The notes under the pieces were generated by a model. The model ran no database searches, was not told where the DNA came from, and saw only the letters and a program-made list of their open reading frames with translations. A stretch of DNA of 27,861 nt from an uncultured Oscillospiraceae bacterium (GTDB lineage Bacteria; Bacillota; Clostridia; Oscillospirales; Oscillospiraceae), in NCBI GenBank assembly GCA_934569045.1, contig CAKTJX010000033.1, forward strand, positions 1 through 27,861. The letters are read 5' to 3'. The translations under genes and the position numbers were made by a program. This document shows positions 21,687-27,861 of this stretch, in pieces. Within the stretch, counting starts at the first letter, position 1. The number at the start of each line of letters is the position of its first letter.

Positions 21687-21738
21687 GTTAGCAAAAGCTA
21701 ACTGCTGCATTTCCAAAAGGCCGCGGTTTCTCGCGGCC
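21687..21738 (-). promoter_or_regulatory. Two hairpins in the methyltransferase leader
   Basis: On the minus strand the leader first forms GGCCGCG-AGAAAC-CGCGGCC (21738-21719) followed by TTTT, which looks like a small intrinsic terminator or 5' stabilising stem. It then forms GTTAGC-TTTT-GCTAAC (21702-21687). The first hairpin lies only about eight bases after the expected transcript start. The leader matches no riboswitch class I recognise. Confidence 0.5.
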
Positions 21739-21752
21739 TGTCTTTCACCATT

Positions 21753-21781
21753 AGGATAGCAATCTCCCATCTAAAAGTCAA
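21753..21781 (-). promoter_or_regulatory. Sigma-A promoter of the methyltransferase gene
   Basis: On the minus strand TTGACT (complement of 21776-21781) and TATCCT (complement of 21753-21758) are 17 bases apart. Confidence 0.7.
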
Positions 21782-21804
21782 TAGAAAAACATCGCTTACT
21801 GTAC

Positions 21805-21840
21805 TGCCAGAGGCCACGATTTGGACCTCTGGCAATTTTT
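21805..21840. terminator. Hairpin after the PucR-type gene
   Basis: TGCCAGAGG (21805-21813) pairs with CCTCTGGCA (21826-21834). It lies 15 bases past the regulator's stop on the minus strand. The T run (ATTTTT) is on the plus-strand side, so termination for the regulator is plausible but not textbook. Confidence 0.6.
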
Positions 21841-21849
21841 GCTTTGTAG

Positions 21850-23397
21850 TCAGCCGATTTCCTCCCGCCCCTTTCCCAGCTTGTCCAGGATGGAGAAGAC
21901 AATCAGCAGCTCCAGCCGCACCTCCGGGTCCTCTAGCCGGAGCTCGGAGATTTCTGTAATCCGCCGCAGCTGGTACAGGAAGGTGGCCCGCTGCAAATAC
22001 AGTGCCCGGGTGGTGTTGGCGATATGCATATTTTCCCGCAGATAGACCCGCAGGGCTTTCACCAGCTGGCGGTTGTGGGCCCGGTCGTAGTCCATCAGCT
22101 TTTTCAGCCCCGCGGGATACCAGGATTCCGGACTTCGGCTGCCCTGGGCTCCTTGCAGCAGATCCAGCAGGGCATAGCGCTCGTACCGATAGAACCAGAA
22201 GGTGGGGTCCCGCTGTTCTCCGATGGTCAGGGCGGTGACGGACTGCTGGTAGTAGTCCCGAAGCTGGTACAGATTGTCAAATACCCGGCTGATGCCCGCC
22301 TTCATGAGCCCCTCCCGGATCAGGTAGACCAGCTGCTGCAGCTGCTCCTCCTGGCTGGCGGCGCTCCGGGTCAGGTTGGACAGGGCCACAATCCGGCCAT
22401 CCCGGATTAGGCAGATACTGCCCGGCAGGCTTTTCTCAATCCGCATGGCAACGGCGGAGGTCACCCAGCTGTCCCGCTCCTGCTGGGAGGCGATGACGGC
22501 AATGCACAGGTATTCATCTGTGGGCAGCCAGCGGAGCGCATCCAGCGCGGTCTGGAGCTCGTGTGGCTGGGGCGTTTCCCCACTCAGCAAGGCGCTCAGG
22601 CAGGCATCCAGGTAGCGGGGGTGGTTATTCATCGGCAGATTCTTCTTGTTCATCATGTAGGCGATGAAATCCGCCAGATACAATAGCAGCGCGTGGTCGC
22701 TGTCCCGCAGGGGCCGGTCCGTTTCCAGCACCATGAGCCGGGCCACATAGATGCCGTCGATGCGGATGTTGTAGTAGAGAATACGGTAGCCCCATCGGTC
22801 CGCCGGGAAGATGGCGGGCACGGTCTCCTCAATGGTTTCCCCGTAGGCCTCATCCACCTTCAGCTCTTCGATCTCCTCATCGGGCAGATAGGTGTTCAGC
22901 TGGTCGTCGGTAAAGATGCGGTAGGCCTCCGGCTTAGGCAGCTCACTGTAGAAAATCAGGCGCATATCCTCGGAATACAGGGAGATGGGATTGCCGAAGC
23001 ATTTCAGCACGGCGTTTCCAAAGTGATTCAGGGGTGCGTCCTTTTTCAAAAGGTCGTAGAGTCGCTGCTCCAGTTCGTCAAACAGGCGGAAAATGCGCTG
23101 CACTTCTTCAAACACGGTAAGAAGATCCAGCGTTTCCACGGCGATCAGATCCAGAGCAGCGGACAGAGGCTCCGGGGGTATGTCGCCGCAGCAGACCAGG
23201 CAGCCTCCCTGGGCCTGGGCGGGAACAGCCGGAAGCTCCGCCGCGGAAATCAGGGTGACCATATCCTGACGGGGCATGCTGCCGGGCCGCCAGAAGGTGA
23301 TCCCTTTCAGGGGCCGCCGCAGGGGGTCGCCGGTAAGATGGCAGCGGGAAACCGGCAGTTCCAGATAATCCCGAATGAGATAGGCGTTCAGTTCCAT
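21850..23397 (-). CDS. PucR-type transcriptional regulator (CdaR/PucR C-terminal HTH)
   Basis: A 515-residue cytosolic regulator; GGAGC lies six bases before the ATG. The C-terminus carries the PucR HTH: RQLVKALRVYLRENMHIANT, then TRALYLQRATFLYQLRRITE (about residues 440-490), ending in a helix (LEDPEVRLELLIVFSIL). An N-terminal sensing region (about 1-110) and a central GAF-like part (NPISLYSEDMRLIFYSELP onward) precede it. PucR-family proteins activate purine, sugar-acid and related catabolic genes in response to a metabolite. It is divergent from the NhaC/UroD-like/MFS operon, which it most likely controls. TTTACAAA/TTTGTAAA repeats lie in the shared intergenic region. Confidence 0.85.
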   Translation of the reverse strand: MELNAYLIRDYLELPVSRCHLTGDPLRRPLKGITFWRPGSMPRQDMVTLISAAELPAVPAQAQGGCLVCCGDIPPEPLSAALDLIAVETLDLLTVFEEVQRIFRLFDELEQRLYDLLKKDAPLNHFGNAVLKCFGNPISLYSEDMRLIFYSELPKPEAYRIFTDDQLNTYLPDEEIEELKVDEAYGETIEETVPAIFPADRWGYRILYYNIRIDGIYVARLMVLETDRPLRDSDHALLLYLADFIAYMMNKKNLPMNNHPRYLDACLSALLSGETPQPHELQTALDALRWLPTDEYLCIAVIASQQERDSWVTSAVAMRIEKSLPGSICLIRDGRIVALSNLTRSAASQEEQLQQLVYLIREGLMKAGISRVFDNLYQLRDYYQQSVTALTIGEQRDPTFWFYRYERYALLDLLQGAQGSRSPESWYPAGLKKLMDYDRAHNRQLVKALRVYLRENMHIANTTRALYLQRATFLYQLRRITEISELRLEDPEVRLELLIVFSILDKLGKGREEIG

Positions 23398-23418
23398 AGA
23401 AAAGCTCCATTTATATAT

Positions 23419-23458
23419 TTTGTATATATAGTTTACAAAGAAACACCTATTTTGTAAA
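23419..23458. promoter_or_regulatory. Regulator-gene promoter with TTTACAAA/TTTGTAAA half-sites
   Basis: On the minus strand TTTACA (complement of 23453-23458) and TAAACT (complement of 23430-23435) are 17 bases apart, a fair promoter for the PucR-type gene. Half-sites TTTGTA (23419-23424), TTTACAAA (23432-23439) and TTTGTAAA (23451-23458) form inverted pairs across it, consistent with autoregulation. The remaining gap to 23604 is otherwise featureless; TATACT at 23577-23582 may be the -10 for the plus-strand operon but lacks a clear -35. Confidence 0.5.
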
Positions 23459-23604
23459 TAGCAATTTGAAGGTTATTGTGATATTCTATAAAAAACAAAA
23501 AGAGAACACTGGGTAAGCTGTCATATTGCCTCTCTGTCTCCACAATTTCCGGGGCGTTTCGCCGTGGAAGGGTTTTTATACTTTATAGAAAGCGAGGGAC
23601 GCTT

Positions 23605-24942
23605 ATGGACCTTTCCCAGGGGCTGCTTTCCTGTATTCCCATCCTGGTTTTGATCATCTGCGTCATGATCACCCACAGAATGACAGAATCCATGGCGCTC
23701 GCTTCGCTGTTGGCGGCGGTGCTGGCCTACGGCAGCCATTTTGTCACCGGCTATGTGTCCATGCTCTACGCGGCCCTTTCAGACCCGGCTTATCAGCTGC
23801 TGCTTCTGGTGGCGGGAGCCTTTGGCGGCATCATTGCGCTGCTGGAAAAGAGCGGTGCCCTCTATGGCTTCCGGGATGTGCTGCTGCGCTGGTGCAAGGG
23901 GCCCAAGCGGACCATGGTTCTGACCTGGGTGCTGGGCGGCATCGTCTTCATTGACGATTATCTGAACGCCCTGACGGTTTCCGTCACCATGAAGGGTATC
24001 TGTGACCACTATCGGATTCCTCGGGAGCATCTGGCCTATACCATCAACTGCATGGGGGCCTGCGTGTGCGTGCTGATTCCCATTTCCAGCTGGTCCGCCT
24101 TTGCCATCGGCTCTCTGGCGGACTACGGGCTAACCGCCGTGGATTACTACCGTGCCATTCCCTACATGCTCTATCCGCTTCTGTGCCTGACCATTTCTCT
24201 GCTGCTGGCCTGTCGGCGCTTCCCGTTGCTGGGGGGCATGAAGCAGGCCTACGCAAGGGTAGCCCAGGGGGGACCTACTTTGGACACGGAGGACGCGGCA
24301 GTTTCGGAGACGGAGGCGCCTGTGAAAAACGGGAAGGTCCGCAACTTCCTGATCCCCATGGCCTGCCTGTTTGTGGGCATGCTGGTCTCCGGCAATGATA
24401 TTCTGGTGGGCATTCTTCTGGCCCTGGCGGCGCTGCTGGTGCTGCTATGCGGTGTTGACAAAATGAAGCTCCGGGACTTTACGGATTCCTTTCTCAAGGG
24501 CATTGCGGATATGGTCCCGCTGCTCACTACGATTCTCATGGGCTTTGCTATGCTGAACGCGGTGGAGAGCATGGGCTTCAATGATTTTCTGGTCAGTGCC
24601 TGCTCGGAGTTCGTCGCGCCCCAGTTCCTGCCGGTGGCAGCCTTTCTGCTGGTGGCCTGCGCGGCATTCCTGGCTGCCTCCTTTTGGATGCTGATTGTGA
24701 TTACTTTCCCGATTTTTATCCCCCTGGCCCAGACGCTGGGCATCAACCCTTCCATCATCATCGCGGCAGTGATGTCCGGTGTGGCCCTGGGCAGCCAGGC
24801 CTGCATCTTCTCCGATGCCGTGTTTATGGTCGCCTCCGGCACCGGTGTTTCCAACGACCGGCAGTTCCGGGCAATTTTACCCTATGTCGCCATCGGCGCG
24901 GGGCTGGCGGCCATTGGCTATCTCATTCTTGGATTTTTGTAA
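23605..24942 (+). CDS. NhaC family Na+/H+ antiporter-like transporter
   Basis: A 445-residue membrane protein with about 11-12 helices. The family signature is FIDDYLNALTVSVTMKGICD (residues 115-134) followed by YRIPREHLAYTINCMGACVC, which matches the NhaC superfamily. A long cytoplasmic loop with acidic residues lies near 215-240. The second half holds SFWMLIVITFPIFIPLAQTL and SGVALGSQACIFSDAVFM, typical of the group. Members exchange Na+ for H+, or carry organic substrates such as malate/lactate or amines. Because the operon goes on with a catabolic-looking enzyme and a second transporter under a PucR-type regulator, organic-substrate transport is as likely as pH homeostasis. GAGGGA precedes the ATG. 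The next gene starts 21 bases downstream. Confidence 0.9.
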   Translation: MDLSQGLLSCIPILVLIICVMITHRMTESMALASLLAAVLAYGSHFVTGYVSMLYAALSDPAYQLLLLVAGAFGGIIALLEKSGALYGFRDVLLRWCKGPKRTMVLTWVLGGIVFIDDYLNALTVSVTMKGICDHYRIPREHLAYTINCMGACVCVLIPISSWSAFAIGSLADYGLTAVDYYRAIPYMLYPLLCLTISLLLACRRFPLLGGMKQAYARVAQGGPTLDTEDAAVSETEAPVKNGKVRNFLIPMACLFVGMLVSGNDILVGILLALAALLVLLCGVDKMKLRDFTDSFLKGIADMVPLLTTILMGFAMLNAVESMGFNDFLVSACSEFVAPQFLPVAAFLLVACAAFLAASFWMLIVITFPIFIPLAQTLGINPSIIIAAVMSGVALGSQACIFSDAVFMVASGTGVSNDRQFRAILPYVAIGAGLAAIGYLILGFL

Positions 24943-24963
24943 GCAACATAAGGAGGAAAAGTT

Positions 24964-25953
24964 ATGTTAACCAAACGAGAGAATTTCCTGGAGACCATCC
25001 ATGGCGGCAGGCCGGACCGGTATGTAAACCAGTTCGAGTACATGGGCATGGTTTACTCCCATCCCTTTGACCTCCAGGACCCTTATCCCGAGTACGGCCA
25101 GCAGAACGTGGTCAATTCCTGGGGCATCACTATTTCCTGGCCCAAGGGAACCCCCGGCGGCTTCCCGGTGCACACCCCGGAGCGGGTGGTCTGCAAGGAC
25201 ATTGAGGACTGGCAGAGCTATGTCAAGTCTCCCAAGATGGACTATTCCGATGCCCAGTGGGAGCAGGCCATCAAGGACGCGGAGGCCATCGACCGCAAGG
25301 AGCTGCTGGTCACCGGCTTTATGGCTCCCGGCATCTTCGAGCGCTGCCACTATCTGCTGAAGATGGAAGAGTGCATGATGGCCTTCTACACCAACCCCGA
25401 TGAGATGCACGACCTCATCAAGTATATTCTGGATTGGGAAATCCAGTGGGCGGAGCCCTTCCTGGACAAGGTGCATCCCGACTGCATGTTCCACCACGAC
25501 GACTGGGGCAGCCAGCTCTCCACCTTTATCTCCCCGGCCATGTTTGAGGACTTCTTCCTGGAGCCCTACAAGCAGCTCTATAAATTCTATAAGGACCACG
25601 GCGTTCAGGCCATTGTCCATCACTCCGACTCCTACGCCGAGACCCTGGTTCCCTACATGATCGAAATGGGTGTGGATGTGTGGCAGGGTGTCATGACCAC
25701 CAACAACATCCCGGAGATGATCCGCAAGTACGGCGACAAGATTACCTTCCAGGGCGGCATCAACTCCGCGACCCTGGATCATGAGGGCTGGACCAAGGAA
25801 GAGGTGGCCGCGGAAGTCCGCCGGGCCTGCAAGGAGTACGGCAAGAAGGCCTTCATCCCCAACCTGACCCAGGGCGGTGACTTCTCCACCTTCGAGGGCG
25901 TCTACGAGGCGGTCTCCGATGAAATCCGCAAGGTCAACCAGGAACTGTTTTAA
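24964..25953 (+). CDS. Uroporphyrinogen decarboxylase-fold (UroD/MtaA family) protein
   Basis: A 329-residue TIM-barrel protein of the UroD/MtaA/CmuA superfamily (PF01208), with AAGGAGG ahead of the ATG. Landmarks are an N-terminal TKRENFLETIHGGRPDRY, FHHDDWGSQLSTFISPAMFE (176-195), the strand AIVHHSDSYAETLVPYMIEM (216-235), and ITFQGGINSATL near 260-271. In methylcobamide:CoM methyltransferases zinc is held by H-x-C and a later Cys. Here the first site reads HHSDS (219-223, Ser at the Cys position) and the second region, PNLTQGG, has no Cys. The HEME-enzyme arginine motif of true HemE is also absent. So the family is clear but the reaction is not: neither uroporphyrinogen decarboxylation nor standard zinc-thiol methyl transfer is supported. 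Context suggests breakdown of an imported small molecule. Confidence 0.85.
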   Translation: MLTKRENFLETIHGGRPDRYVNQFEYMGMVYSHPFDLQDPYPEYGQQNVVNSWGITISWPKGTPGGFPVHTPERVVCKDIEDWQSYVKSPKMDYSDAQWEQAIKDAEAIDRKELLVTGFMAPGIFERCHYLLKMEECMMAFYTNPDEMHDLIKYILDWEIQWAEPFLDKVHPDCMFHHDDWGSQLSTFISPAMFEDFFLEPYKQLYKFYKDHGVQAIVHHSDSYAETLVPYMIEMGVDVWQGVMTTNNIPEMIRKYGDKITFQGGINSATLDHEGWTKEEVAAEVRRACKEYGKKAFIPNLTQGGDFSTFEGVYEAVSDEIRKVNQELF

Positions 25954-25991
25954 TCTGTTCATTCTGTTGGAATGAAGAAAGGAAGCGCACC

Positions 25992-27179
25992 ATGAAAAAG
26001 AAGTATACCTTCCCCGTGATCATGCTGATCGTGGTGACCTTTTTGAGCAATATCGCCATTATGGGCACCACATTCTACTCCGTCATCATGACCGAGCTCT
26101 ATGCCCACTATCCGGAGTGGGTGGTGAACGCCACCATGGCCTGGCCCGGCCTCATCGGTATGTTCGCCTGCCTGGCCTGCGGCAAGCTCTGCGACAAAGT
26201 GGATAAGAAGTGGGTCTTTGTCATTGGTATGATCCTCTTCGCCCTCACCGGCACCAATCTGGGCGGCATCGCCTACAGCAACAATATTCTGCTGATCGCC
26301 TGCGCCTGCTTCAATGGCGGCCTGTGCTACGGCATGTGCAGCGTATCCATTGTGGGCATTATCACAGACTGCTTCACGGACGAGGAGCAGCGCGGCTCCG
26401 TTATGGGCTGGTACAACGGCGCTATGGCCCTGGTGGGCGCGGTGCTGAGCTTCGCCTACGGCATGGCTGCCACCGTCCGCTGGGAGCTGGCCTCCCAGGT
26501 GAACTGGGCCTCCGCCCTGGTGGTCATCCTGGCGATCATCTTCATCCCCGCCTGCCCGCCCAGAGCGGCTGCGCCCGAGGAGAAGGCCGAGAAGGTCAAG
26601 GGCGAAAAGGGTTGGGCCAAGCGGCTGATCCCCCTGGTCATTGCCTTCTTCCTGACCAGCTTCGCCGCCATGTCCATTATGACCTTTATCGATCTGTTCG
26701 TCACCGGCAACAACCTGGGTGACGCGGCCCTCACCGGAACCTTCGGCTCTGTGCAGACCATTGCCTCTTTCATCGCCTGCACCTTCTTCGGTCAGCTGTA
26801 TAAGAAGTTCGGCAACCGCCTGTCCATTCCCTGCTACTTCCTGATTGCCCTGGCCTTCCTGCTGATGTACCTGTTCCCCTCCAAGGCAACCCTGCTGCTG
26901 GGTGCGGCCATCTTCGGCGCGTCCTGGGGCACTGTGTATACCTACTGGTTCGTCCGGGCCACGGTTGTGGTTCCGGAGAGCATGGTGGGCACGGCTACCG
27001 GCATCATCACCACGGCCAACTCCCTGTCCTACCTGCCCATGTCCTACTTTATGACCGGCGTCATGGGCGCCGCGGGCATGACCAACTTCCGCAGCATGTT
27101 CCCCATCTACATCGCCGTCATCGCGGTGGTATTCGTGGGCGCGCTTGTGCTGAACGCGAAGAAAGAAACCGTAGAATAA
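25992..27179 (+). CDS. Major facilitator superfamily transporter
   Basis: A 395-residue membrane protein with 12 predicted helices in two sixes. The loop between helices 2 and 3 is CGKLCDKVDKKWVFVIGMI, a motif-A variant (G-x-x-x-D-x-x-x-K). A charged central loop (PEEKAEKVKGEKGWAKR, about residues 195-211) separates the halves. A second motif-A-like loop, GQLYKKFGNRLS, lies in the second half. Substrate unknown; it resembles carboxylate/organic-anion MFS carriers in general layout. It follows the UroD-fold gene by 38 bases with AAAGGAAG as ribosome site and is the last gene of the operon before a strong terminator. With NhaC it gives the unit two transporters. Confidence 0.93.
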   Translation: MKKKYTFPVIMLIVVTFLSNIAIMGTTFYSVIMTELYAHYPEWVVNATMAWPGLIGMFACLACGKLCDKVDKKWVFVIGMILFALTGTNLGGIAYSNNILLIACACFNGGLCYGMCSVSIVGIITDCFTDEEQRGSVMGWYNGAMALVGAVLSFAYGMAATVRWELASQVNWASALVVILAIIFIPACPPRAAAPEEKAEKVKGEKGWAKRLIPLVIAFFLTSFAAMSIMTFIDLFVTGNNLGDAALTGTFGSVQTIASFIACTFFGQLYKKFGNRLSIPCYFLIALAFLLMYLFPSKATLLLGAAIFGASWGTVYTYWFVRATVVVPESMVGTATGIITTANSLSYLPMSYFMTGVMGAAGMTNFRSMFPIYIAVIAVVFVGALVLNAKKETVE

Positions 27180-27197
27180 TCCCCCTTCCCAAAGCCC

Positions 27198-27248
27198 CCG
27201 CCGGGCGGTATTGATCGCGTCAATACCGCCCGGCGGTTTTCTGCTTTT
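27198..27248 (+). terminator. Strong intrinsic terminator ending the NhaC-UroD-MFS operon
   Basis: A perfect 17-bp GC-rich stem (27198-27214 with 27220-27236, arm core CCGGGCGGTATTGA) closes a five-base loop and is followed by TTTTCTGCTTTT. Confidence 0.95.
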
Positions 27249-27299
27249 CGGGCAATTTCATCAACCTTAGCAGGTAAAGATGAACGTATAATCCAAAAG

Positions 27300-27462
27300 G
27301 GAAGCCCCTTACCTTCCCCTTGGGGAAGGGGGACCGCCCGTGGCGGTGGATGAGGGTGGTGTTCCGCGCGGCGAATCAAAATAAACGATTGCCGGGGGCA
27401 ATCGCACCATAAAAACATCGGTACGCAGAACGGACAAGGAGAAACTGTGGGCGAATTCGTAC
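27300..27462 (-). repeat. Dispersed intergenic repeat, copy B (inverted)
   Basis: Reading the minus strand it starts GTACGAATTCGCCC, contains a CGATTGCC/GGCAATCG hairpin and ends with CCCTCATCCACCGCC, GCGGTCCCCC and CCCCAAGGGGAAGG. These are the same blocks, in the same order, as at 17196-17297, with a longer middle section. No gene is visible in it. Confidence 0.75.
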
Positions 27463-27509
27463 CCGCTCTTAGCTTCTCCGCCCGGAAATTTCATCATACT
27501 TTGGCACGA

Positions 27510-27537
27510 TTTACATTTTCGCCGAATCTGGTAAAAT
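27510..27537 (+). promoter_or_regulatory. Promoter of the repeat-containing secreted protein gene
   Basis: TTTACA (27510-27515) and TAAAAT (27532-27537) are 16 bases apart, 57 bases before the start codon. Confidence 0.6.
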
Positions 27538-27594
27538 AGGAGAAGAGAATGTACCCGGTGAGCGAGAGCTCTACCCCGCGAAAAGGAGAACGCC

Positions 27595-27861
27595 ATGATG
27601 AAACGAGTTTTGAGTCTGCTGCTGGTTCTGGCCCTGTGCCTTTCCATGCTGCCTGCCCCCGCCTACGCGGAAGAAATCCCGGCGGGCGGCGCTGCCCAGA
27701 CGGAGGAATATCCCGATGGAGGACAGCCTGTTAGTGAGGGAGAGCCCATCGATGGGGGAGAGCCGATTGATGAGGGGCAGCCCATCAACGAGGGCCAGCC
27801 TGTCAACGAGGGCCAGCCTGTCAACGAGGGCCAGCCTGTCAACGAGGGCCAGCCTGTCAAC
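27595..27861 (+). CDS. Secreted protein with hexapeptide tandem repeats (partial, 3' end outside window)
   Basis: The frame starts at the ATG at 27595 (a second ATG follows directly) with AAAAGGAG eight bases upstream and stays open to the right edge, 89 codons. Residues 1-25 are a clear signal peptide: MMKRV, a leucine-rich core, and cleavage expected after PAPAYA. A short acidic linker leads at residue 43 to repeats of six residues, changing stepwise from GQPVSE and GEPIDG/GEPIDE to GQPINE and then repeated GQPVNE. Low-complexity Pro/Glu/Gly repeats like these act as stalks or wall-spanning spacers in surface proteins; the domain they present is out of view. The protein would be exported by Sec. 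Confidence 0.85.
   Translation, partial: MMKRVLSLLLVLALCLSMLPAPAYAEEIPAGGAAQTEEYPDGGQPVSEGEPIDGGEPIDEGQPINEGQPVNEGQPVNEGQPVNEGQPVN
27721..27861 (+). repeat. 18-bp tandem repeat array within the secreted protein gene
   Basis: At least 7.8 units of 18 bp in frame, one unit per six residues. The last three full units (27793-27846) are identical, GGCCAGCCTGTCAACGAG, and earlier units diverge progressively. The pattern implies recent unit duplication at the right edge; the array continues outside the window. Confidence 0.95.

Noticed and set aside
27721..27861. Possible CRISPR array
   Set aside because: Units are 18 bp with no unique spacers and are in frame within a coding sequence that starts with a signal peptide.

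Overview
The window looks like a chromosomal segment of a gut-associated Clostridia bacterium, most likely in or near the Oscillospiraceae (Oscillibacter/Flavonifractor-like). This is an inference from fairly high G+C coding sequence, strong AAGGAGG-type ribosome sites, near-consensus sigma-A promoters, a full-length AdhE, many solute transporters, and intergenic palindromic repeats of a kind common in these genomes. No rRNA, tRNA or CRISPR array is visible.

Positions 1-2870 are an accessory patch that looks lower in G+C than the rest. It holds the 3' end of a ThiF/HesA-like gene, two small minus-strand genes typical of Tn1549-like integrative elements (one HTH/excisionase-like), and a likely toxin-antitoxin operon (DUF3990 ADP-ribosyltransferase-like protein plus XRE protein) behind a promoter covered by a perfect palindrome. 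A decayed MATE transporter remnant follows. A HAD phosphatase with its own consensus promoter and terminator (2780-3753) marks the return to ordinary sequence.

Positions 3900-14130 look like one uptake-and-catabolism locus. A lipoprotein binding protein, two permeases and two ATPases form a complete Opp/Dpp-type importer. The next gene in the operon is a five-bladed beta-propeller glycosidase-like protein. Beyond a shared hairpin lie a divergent pair: a YhcH/NanQ-type sugar protein on the minus strand, and on the plus strand a fumarate-reductase-like flavoprotein followed by an SGNH/sialate-acetylesterase-like hydrolase. The substrate is unknown; a modified or acylated glycoside is a reasonable guess.

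Positions 14255-17600 carry adhE (minus strand) with a consensus promoter overlapped by a near-perfect 34-bp palindrome. A 190-bp hairpin-forming element, a dispersed repeat and a 42-codon glycine-rich small gene follow. Positions 17613-20594 hold a kinase-like/MATE pair facing a LysR gene; their two promoters share the same -10 bases on opposite strands. A 135-bp cruciform repeat separates these from an LCM-type methyltransferase gene.

Positions 21850-27250 form a second metabolic unit: a PucR-type regulator divergent from an NhaC-family antiporter, a UroD/MtaA-fold protein lacking the usual zinc cysteines, and an MFS transporter, ended by a strong terminator. The last 270 bases begin a secreted protein with 18-bp (six-residue) tandem repeats that runs off the edge.
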